Part shown: in pieces, positions 5,407-10,106 of the stretch
How positions within the stretch are numbered: the first letter of the stretch is position 1
How the letters are laid out: each line of letters begins with the position of its first letter
Origin: CAIKZY01 sp044345075
GTDB taxonomy: Bacteria; Actinomycetota; Actinomycetes; S36-B12
Reading direction: 5' to 3'
NCBI GenBank assembly: GCA_044345075.1
Contig: JBIJBU010000063.1
Location: 1 to 10,106 of the forward strand
Length of the DNA: 10,106 nt
The notes under the pieces: model-generated
What the model saw: only the letters and a program-made list of their open reading frames with translations
The model's database searches: none
What the model was told of the DNA's origin: nothing
Made by a program: the position numbers and the translations under genes

Positions 5407-7372
5407 GCTCGGCCAGACGCGCCAGTCGATCGTTGTAGGCGTTCAGCTCGACATCGCCGTCACGATCAGCCTGGCGATCCTTACGCTTGGCCTCACGGTC
5501 ATCACTGCGCGACCACTGGAACGCAATCGCCAGCAGCACCATGACACTCGGAATCTCCGCGATACCCCAGGCGACCTGGCCGCCGTTAAGTGAATCGGCG
5601 AGTGGATCAGTGATCCAGTCCGGGCGCACGATGCCGTACCACTCAGGCGCGATCGGGGTCGTGCCCATCATCAAGATGACGGCGAAGAAGGCGTGCACCG
5701 ACATTGAGAGCAGGAGCAGAAGCAGTCGACCCCAGTACGGCAGCGGCTTCGGCCTTGGATCGATGCCGATGATGACCCAGTAGAAGAGGTAGCCGGAGAG
5801 CAGGAAGTGCACCTGCATCACGATGTGCCCGACGTGGCTGCCCATCAGCCAGCCAAAGGCGGGTGTCAGGTAGAGCCCGTATAGGCCGAGCACGTACACG
5901 ATGAACACGTAGAACGGGTTCGTGAGAATTCGGGTGACCCAGCTATGCAAGAACCACATGAGCCATTCGCGCGGGCCACGCTCGGGGCCGGTCGAGGGCT
6001 TGAGGGCTCGCAACGCCAAGGTTGCCGGGGCACCCATCACCAGCAGGATCGGACCGAGCATGGTCAACGTCATGTGCTGCAACATGTGCATGCCGACGCT
6101 GACATTGGCGTAGATCGAGATGCCGCCGTTGGTGCACCACAGCACAACGATCAGGCCGAGGAACCAGCTAATCGCGCGCCCGATGGGCCAGGAGTCACCG
6201 CGCTTGCGCAGGCGCAGCATGCCGCCTAGGTACAAAGCACCAGCGATCAGGACCATGGTGAAGAAGAAGGGCTCCAGGCGGAAGCCACCGAGTACTGATG
6301 AAGCTGTGGGTGCATCGGGATACCGGTAGCCGAGTAGTGACTCGCCGTAACTGGGCAGCTCGACGTTCAGGCGTGGAGGTGCGGTCTGCGACAGGGCGAC
6401 ACCAAGACCGAGAGCAATAGCCATTACGGAGAGCTCTAGCCCGGCGATGCGCGCGAAGATCGATCGGCCTGATTTCGTACCAGTGGTGGATGAGATGCGT
6501 CGACGAATGAGCAGTGCGATCACGCCGAGAGCCACGATCAGTGTGGTCTTGATCAACACCAACTGGCCGTAGCCGGTAGTGACGATCTGGTCGAGAGTCT
6601 CGAGCCGCGTGTAGGCATTTGCGACTCCGCTGACGGCGAGCAGCACCAAGCTGCTGCCGGCGATGACTCCGAAGCGCTGGATGGACCGGGTCAGTGGAAT
6701 ATCGCCACGCACGGCATGCAGGGCGAGTGCGAGTAGCCCGCCGATCCACAAGGTTGCGGCAGCGATGTGCGCAGCGCCCGCTGTCATGGCGAGTGCGTGA
6801 TCGCCGAGCCCCGCTGCGTGCCCGCCGAGCGCCGGCAGTATCGCGGCGAGCAATGCCAGGATCAGCCACGCGGCACCTGAACCGACCGTGTAGGTCGCCG
6901 CGCAGGCCGCCGAGACGACAAGCGCCAAGATCGCCATGCCGAACAGCGCGCGTGTGGTCGGAAGATCAAAGGCGTAGGTGGTGAGCACATCAGGACTGAT
7001 CGCCTCGGAAAACTGAAGTCCGAGCACATTGCCGACGACGAACACGCTCTGCGCAAGCGCGAGCAACGCCCACACCAGGGCAGCGACGGCCGCTCGAATG
7101 AGATCACTGCGGCCCGCGCGCGAGACTGTGCCGTCCTTGCCGGAAGGGTCGAGCACCACGGCGGCGAGCAGGAAGCCGATGGTGACGACAGCGGCGATAT
7201 CGGTGAGGGTGCGCAGCACTGGAGTACCCCAGCCGATCAGGCCGCCGACGTCAGGAAGGCCTACCGGCGGTGCCTCGTAGGTGCCGCCACCGATCACGAG
7301 ACCAACAGCCATAGCCGCGACCGCCAGCACGATGAGTGCGGGGGCGAGCAGGGCGATCGGGGAGCGCTTCAT
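5393..7372 (-). CDS. CopD-CtaG fusion: copper import domain plus cytochrome c oxidase assembly domain
   Basis: This is a 659-residue polytopic membrane protein. The N-terminal part (about 1-330) is CopD-like with about eight hydrophobic segments, GGHAAG (183-188), AHIAAATLWIGGL (201-213) with His202, and YGQLVLIKTTL (268-278). The C-terminal part (about 365-620) is caa3-type CtaG, with GMHMLQHM (His429, His433), SHVGHIVMQVHF (His513, His516, His522) and SMSVHAFF (His560). It ends in a charged cytoplasmic tail (about 621-659). CopD proteins move copper across the membrane and CtaG proteins help supply copper to cytochrome oxidase, so the fusion plausibly couples uptake to CuB delivery; this fusion is known in actinobacteria. 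It follows fadE5 by 32 bases but has its own good promoter. The last 14 bases overlap the L,D-transpeptidase-like start. No oxidase subunit gene is in the window. Confidence 0.93.
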   Translation of the reverse strand: MKRSPIALLAPALIVLAVAAMAVGLVIGGGTYEAPPVGLPDVGGLIGWGTPVLRTLTDIAAVVTIGFLLAAVVLDPSGKDGTVSRAGRSDLIRAAVAALVWALLALAQSVFVVGNVLGLQFSEAISPDVLTTYAFDLPTTRALFGMAILALVVSAACAATYTVGSGAAWLILALLAAILPALGGHAAGLGDHALAMTAGAAHIAAATLWIGGLLALALHAVRGDIPLTRSIQRFGVIAGSSLVLLAVSGVANAYTRLETLDQIVTTGYGQLVLIKTTLIVALGVIALLIRRRISSTTGTKSGRSIFARIAGLELSVMAIALGLGVALSQTAPPRLNVELPSYGESLLGYRYPDAPTASSVLGGFRLEPFFFTMVLIAGALYLGGMLRLRKRGDSWPIGRAISWFLGLIVVLWCTNGGISIYANVSVGMHMLQHMTLTMLGPILLVMGAPATLALRALKPSTGPERGPREWLMWFLHSWVTRILTNPFYVFIVYVLGLYGLYLTPAFGWLMGSHVGHIVMQVHFLLSGYLFYWVIIGIDPRPKPLPYWGRLLLLLLSMSVHAFFAVILMMGTTPIAPEWYGIVRPDWITDPLADSLNGGQVAWGIAEIPSVMVLLAIAFQWSRSDDREAKRKDRQADRDGDVELNAYNDRLARLAERDNR

Positions 7373-7380
7373 CGCTTCCG

Positions 7381-7408
7381 ATCATAGGTCTCGCTGTGAA
7401 ACTGTCAG
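7381..7408 (-). promoter_or_regulatory. Promoter of copD-ctaG (CTGACA, 16 bases, TATGAT)
   Basis: On the minus strand CTGACA (7408-7403; 5 of 6 to the -35 consensus) and TATGAT (7386-7381; 5 of 6 to the -10 consensus) are separated by 16 bases. The -10 ends 8 bases before ATG 7372, so the leader would be 0-3 bases. The -35 overlaps the fadE5 stop codon (7405-7407). This suggests copD-ctaG can be transcribed independently of fadE5. Confidence 0.6.
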
Positions 7409-9240
7409 AAGGAGTCTTCGGCCAGTTCCATCACGTCGAGAGTCGTCGCCTCAGCCACTGCACGCTCACCGGCGATGAGGGGAAGGCGATTGCGTGCGAA
7501 CCAGCGCGCGGTCTCGATCTTGCCCTCGTAGAACAGGCGATCACGCTCGGAGACCTCGCCCTTCAGCGCCGCGCTGGCCACCTCGGCTTGGCGCATCAGC
7601 AGCCACCCGATCATCAGATCGCCGGAGCACATCAGAAGGCGTGTGGTGTTCAGACCCACGCGGTAGATCTCCTGCGGGCTAGCCTGCGCGGCCATCGCCC
7701 ACTGACCCATGACGCCAACAATTGCCTGGACGTCTTCCAGTGCCTTGCCCAGGAGCTCGCGCTCGACGGCGAATGCTCCTGAGCCGTCATCACCCTTGAC
7801 TGTCTCGGTGATCTGCGTGGCGATGTAGAACAACGCCTTGAACTGATCCTTGACCATCTTGCGGAAGAAGAAATCCAGACCCTGGATCGCCGTGGTGCCC
7901 TCGTAGAGGGTGTCGATCTTGGCGTCGCGGATGTACTGCTCTGCCGGGTAGTCCTGCAGGAAACCGCTTCCGCCATATGTCTGCAGTGCGACCGCGAGCA
8001 TCTCGTACGAACGCTCGGAGCCCACGCCCTTGACAATCGGCAGCATGAGGTCGTTGATGCGCACGGCCATGTCGAGATCGACGTCGGCATTGCCGGCCTC
8101 GGCCATCTCGACCATGTCCTGCCAGTAAGCGGTGTACGCGATGAGTGCGCGCATGCCCTCGGCGTAAGACTTCTGCAGCATCAAGCTGCGGCGTACGTCG
8201 GGGTGATGCGTGATCGTCACGCGCGGTGCGGTCTTGTCCATCTGCATCGTGAGATCGGCACCCTGCACGCGAGTCTTCGCGTAGTCGAGAGCATTGAGGT
8301 AGCCGGTCGAGAGCGTGGCAATTGCCTTGGTACCCACCATCATTCGCGCGTACTCGATGACCTTGAACATCTGTGCGATGCCATCGTGCACATCACCGAT
8401 GAGCCAGCCGATCGCCGGCTCCTTCTCACCGAAAGTCATCTCGCAGGTGGTGGAAACCTTGAGACCCATCTTCTTCTCAACGTTGGTGGCGTACACGCCG
8501 TTGCGTCCGAGAATTTCTCCGGTCTCGAGATCAACGAAGTACTTGGGGACGAGGAAGAGCGAGAGTCCCTTAGTGCCGGGGCCTGCGCCTTCCGGGCGCG
8601 CGAGAACGAGATGCACGATGTTGTCGGCCATGTCGTGCTCGCCCGACGTGATGAAGCGCTTGACGCCCTCGATGCTCCATGTTCCGTCACCGTTGTCGAT
8701 TGCCTTCGTGCGTCCGACGCCGACATCGGAACCCGCATCAGGCTCGGTGAGCACCATGGTGGCGCCCCATCCGTTGTCGATCATCAACTGCGCCCAACGC
8801 TTCTGGTCAGCATTGCCGAGACTGTCGATAATGCTGGCGAAGCCGGGGCCTGACATGAACATGAATGCCGCGGGGTTAGCGCCGAGCAGGAGTTCGCTCG
8901 CAGCCCAACGCAATGACGGCGGTGCGCCGGTGCCACCGAGGTGCTCGGGAAGATCCAGGCGCCACCACTCGGAGTCCATCAATGCCTTGAAGCTCTTCTT
9001 GAAGCCCTCAGGCATGACCACGGTTTTGGTGGCAGGGTCGTAGATGGGAGGGGTGCGATCAGCCTCGGCGAAGGACTCCGCCAGTGGGCCGGTCGCCAGG
9101 CGGTCGACCTCGTGGAGGATCTCGCGGGCGGTGTCGACATCCATCTCGGCATAGGGCCCCGAGCCCATGCGCTCACCGGCGCCGAACACCTCGAAGAGGT
9201 TGAACTCGAGATCGCGGACATTGCTCTTGTAGTGAGACAT
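7405..9240 (-). CDS. fadE5: Acyl-CoA dehydrogenase, FadE5-type
   Basis: The 611-residue product matches my memory of Mycobacterium tuberculosis FadE5 in length and in many blocks: MSHYKSNVRD at the N-terminus, TMVLTEPDAGSDVG (161-174) and EGVKRFITS (191-199) of the FAD/substrate site, KMGLKVSTTCE (257-267), and the C-terminal catalytic segment TLYEGTTAIQ with Glu447 as the probable base. It is longer than classical acyl-CoA dehydrogenases because of an extra C-terminal helical part after about residue 465. It should catalyse the FAD-dependent first step of beta-oxidation on fatty acyl-CoAs in the cytoplasm; FadE5 in mycobacteria accepts a wide chain-length range. A GAGGAA ribosome site 5 bases before the ATG supports the start. 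A strong palindrome just upstream suggests repressor control. The next gene, copD-ctaG, starts 32 bases after the stop and has no evident metabolic link. Confidence 0.96.
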   Translation of the reverse strand: MSHYKSNVRDLEFNLFEVFGAGERMGSGPYAEMDVDTAREILHEVDRLATGPLAESFAEADRTPPIYDPATKTVVMPEGFKKSFKALMDSEWWRLDLPEHLGGTGAPPSLRWAASELLLGANPAAFMFMSGPGFASIIDSLGNADQKRWAQLMIDNGWGATMVLTEPDAGSDVGVGRTKAIDNGDGTWSIEGVKRFITSGEHDMADNIVHLVLARPEGAGPGTKGLSLFLVPKYFVDLETGEILGRNGVYATNVEKKMGLKVSTTCEMTFGEKEPAIGWLIGDVHDGIAQMFKVIEYARMMVGTKAIATLSTGYLNALDYAKTRVQGADLTMQMDKTAPRVTITHHPDVRRSLMLQKSYAEGMRALIAYTAYWQDMVEMAEAGNADVDLDMAVRINDLMLPIVKGVGSERSYEMLAVALQTYGGSGFLQDYPAEQYIRDAKIDTLYEGTTAIQGLDFFFRKMVKDQFKALFYIATQITETVKGDDGSGAFAVERELLGKALEDVQAIVGVMGQWAMAAQASPQEIYRVGLNTTRLLMCSGDLMIGWLLMRQAEVASAALKGEVSERDRLFYEGKIETARWFARNRLPLIAGERAVAEATTLDVMELAEDSF

Positions 9241-9245
9241 GTTGA

Positions 9246-9251
9246 TTCCTC
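9246..9251 (-). promoter_or_regulatory. Shine-Dalgarno GAGGAA of fadE5
   Basis: GAGGAA on the minus strand lies 5 bases before ATG 9240, good spacing that supports this start and a leadered transcript. Confidence 0.65.
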
Positions 9252-9258
9252 ATTCGTG

Positions 9259-9274
9259 GTTACTCGCCAGTAAC
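9259..9274. promoter_or_regulatory. 16-bp palindromic operator candidate upstream of fadE5
   Basis: GTTACT-CGCC-AGTAAC pairs in 7 of 8 positions about its centre. It lies between the proposed fadE5 -10 (9283-9278) and the fadE5 ribosome site, so a bound protein would sit over the transcription start. Size and symmetry suit a TetR- or GntR-type dimer, regulator classes that often sense acyl-CoAs at fatty-acid oxidation genes. No regulator gene is in the window. Confidence 0.55.
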
Positions 9275-9277
9275 AAC

Positions 9278-9306
9278 ATGATGCCCGCCTTTGGTTGCCT
9301 TTGCAA
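9278..9306 (-). promoter_or_regulatory. Candidate fadE5 promoter (TTGCAA, 17 bases, CATCAT)
   Basis: On the minus strand TTGCAA (9306-9301) and CATCAT (9283-9278) are 17 bases apart. The -10 is weak (3 of 6). A direct repeat occupies the spacer and the palindrome lies just downstream, so the site may depend on an activator. Confidence 0.3.
9287..9303. repeat. Tandem GCCTTTG heptamers 10 bases apart
   Basis: GCCTTTG occurs at 9287-9293 and again at 9297-9303, an exact repeat with 10-base (one helical turn) periodicity in the fadE5 control region. This suits two protein protomers on the same DNA face, but a chance repeat is not excluded. Confidence 0.35.
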
Positions 9307-9317
9307 GCACTATGAGG

Positions 9318-9366
9318 AAGGAGGGAACTGGCTTTGCCCCGTGACTTAGGAACAATGTCCCCATGA
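9318..9366 (+). promoter_or_regulatory. Perfect Shine-Dalgarno with a 10-codon leader ORF before the DUF6069-like gene
   Basis: AAGGAGG at 9318-9324 is a full-strength ribosome site, yet no annotated gene starts near it. Nine bases later TTG 9334 opens a 10-codon frame (MPRDLGTMSP) whose TGA at 9364-9366 overlaps ATG 9363 of the next gene. A leader peptide coupled to the DUF6069-like gene is possible. The competing reading is a leaderless start, with AACAAT (9351-9356) exactly 6 bases before the ATG. Confidence 0.25.
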
Positions 9367-9842
9367 CCGCGTCGTGGAGCACCTCGGTGACCCCGGTGGC
9401 GCCGCCTCGTGCGGCGAACCCCCGGCTCCGCTTCCTTATCTATGCAGCCACGGTGACCGGCATCTGGTCAGGCCTGCTCTGCCTGCTGGTCTTCGGAATC
9501 GGCCACCTGGCCAATGTGAGCTTTGTTGTCGAACAGCCCGATGGCTCCATGGCGCCCATTCAGTGGTTTGTCGTGCTGTTCCTGCCGCTGGTGATCGCAC
9601 TCGTCGCCGCGCTGCTTGCCTCGCTCATGCGCGGTCGCGCTCATGCCGGGCGCATCGTGTTCTGGTTGGGCACGGTGATCGCGATCGCAAGTGCTTACGG
9701 CCCGCTCGCGCAACCGATCGGCTGGTCATCGCGCATCCTTCTGTTGCTCATGCATGCGATCACCTGGGCACTCGTCGTCCCGCAACTCGCACGCATTGTG
9801 GGCGATTCCGAACCGGGGGCCTCCGTTGACCGCAGTGAGTGA
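9363..9842 (+). CDS. Four-TM membrane protein, DUF6069-like
   Basis: The product has 159 residues. A polar, proline-containing N-terminus (1-20) precedes four hydrophobic segments at about 24-46, 67-88, 97-112 and 122-142. The pattern (two longer helices, an Arg-rich MRGRAHAGR loop at about 89-97, a segment ending SAYGPL, then a LMHAITWALVVPQL helix) fits the actinobacterial DUF6069 family as I remember it; the family has no assigned function. A TGA at 9342 in the same frame excludes an earlier start. There is no good ribosome site at the usual distance. The 3' end overlaps the phosphoribosyltransferase start by 8 bases (GTGAGTGA), so the two are likely translationally coupled. A role near lipid-linked arabinan synthesis is inferred only from this coupling. 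Confidence 0.8.
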   Translation: MTASWSTSVTPVAPPRAANPRLRFLIYAATVTGIWSGLLCLLVFGIGHLANVSFVVEQPDGSMAPIQWFVVLFLPLVIALVAALLASLMRGRAHAGRIVFWLGTVIAIASAYGPLAQPIGWSSRILLLLMHAITWALVVPQLARIVGDSEPGASVDRSE

Positions 9843-10106
9843 GATCCCGCATCGTTCGCTTGCCGTAGCCGTCGTCGTCGCAATGCGACCGCGTCAATGG
9901 CTCAAGAACGTTCTTGTCTTCGCAGCACCGCTTGCCGCGGGTTCGATCTTCGAGCCTGACGTGCTCGTGCCGTCACTCATTGCCTTCGTCGCGTTCTGCC
10001 TGATCTCGAGTTCGACCTACATCATTAACGACCTGCGTGATGTCTCCGCAGATCAGCAGCATCCGAGTAAGCGATCACGACCAATCCCCGCAGGTCATCT
10101 GCCGCG
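9835..10106 (+). CDS. Decaprenyl-phosphate phosphoribosyltransferase (UbiA family), 5' part
   Basis: Ninety codons are visible before the right edge. RPRQWLKNVLVFAAPLAAG (18-36) is the typical N-terminus of DPPR synthase, followed by a first TM (about 43-62) and the prenyl-phosphate/metal motif NDLRDVSAD (65-73), then HPSKRSRPIPAG (76-87), both hallmarks of the UbiA superfamily. In mycobacteria this enzyme (UbiA, Rv3806c) joins phosphoribosyl pyrophosphate to decaprenyl phosphate at the membrane, the committed step towards decaprenylphosphoryl arabinose for cell-wall arabinan. I chose GTG 9835, which overlaps the previous stop as GTGAGTGA. ATG 9883 (residue 17) is the alternative and would put the start just before RPRQW. 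The second Asp-rich motif lies beyond the window. Confidence 0.9.
   Translation, partial: MSEIPHRSLAVAVVVAMRPRQWLKNVLVFAAPLAAGSIFEPDVLVPSLIAFVAFCLISSSTYIINDLRDVSADQQHPSKRSRPIPAGHLP

Noticed and set aside
8315..9043. 242-codon plus-strand open frame inside fadE5
   Set aside because: It lies wholly antisense to a highly conserved gene and is Ser/Pro/Arg-rich shadow sequence.
9374..9829. 151-codon plus-strand frame overlapping the DUF6069-like gene
   Set aside because: It is a shifted frame rich in Arg, Pro and Cys with no membrane pattern; the frame from 9363 gives four clean hydrophobic helices.
1..10106. CRISPR array, insertion sequence, tRNA or prophage
   Set aside because: No regularly spaced repeats, transposase motifs, tRNA-like folds or phage genes were seen; coding content looks uniformly host-like.

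Overview
This window is ordinary chromosomal DNA of a fairly GC-rich actinomycete. The evidence is a close relative of mycobacterial FadE5, a mycothiol-dependent-type maleylpyruvate isomerase family protein, a CopD-CtaG fusion of the actinobacterial kind, and the start of a decaprenyl-phosphate phosphoribosyltransferase of the arabinan pathway. I see no insertion sequence, phage gene, tRNA, rRNA or CRISPR array. Genes are packed tightly: the longest gene-free stretch is about 130 bases, so no gap over 300 bases needs explaining. I cannot name the genus.

Layout. Positions 1-3825 hold four minus-strand genes. In transcription order they are a MDMPI/DinB-fold protein (3825-3046), a small secreted cysteine-containing protein of unknown function (2993-2448), a two-TM sensor phosphatase of the SpoIIE/RsbU PP2C type (2315-792), and 15 bases later a secreted GH39-like glycosidase that runs off the left edge (776-1). 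A nitrilase-superfamily amidohydrolase (3860-4663, plus strand) diverges from the MDMPI gene across 34 bases. It then converges on a secreted L,D-transpeptidase-like protein (5406-4660), with the two stop codons overlapping. The transpeptidase-like gene overlaps the end of the copD-ctaG fusion (7372-5393), which follows fadE5 (9240-7405). At the right edge, a four-TM DUF6069-like protein (9363-9842) overlaps the start of the phosphoribosyltransferase gene (9835 onward), both on the plus strand.

Functional themes are envelope work (glycosidase, L,D-transpeptidase, arabinan precursor synthesis), respiration and copper handling (CopD-CtaG), fatty-acid oxidation (FadE5) and signalling by a membrane PP2C phosphatase.

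The most informative non-coding signals concern gene starts. At three starts (2315 minus, 3825 minus, 3860 plus) a TANNNT hexamer lies exactly 6 bases upstream of the ATG, the geometry of leaderless transcription, and copD-ctaG has a good promoter placed to give almost no leader. fadE5 and the small secreted protein instead have clear Shine-Dalgarno sites. The fadE5 control region also carries a strong 16-bp palindrome and a pair of 7-bp direct repeats one helical turn apart. No wholly new system is evident. The best leads are the sensor-phosphatase/glycosidase pair, the fadE5 operator, and a perfect Shine-Dalgarno with a 10-codon leader ORF before the DUF6069-like gene.
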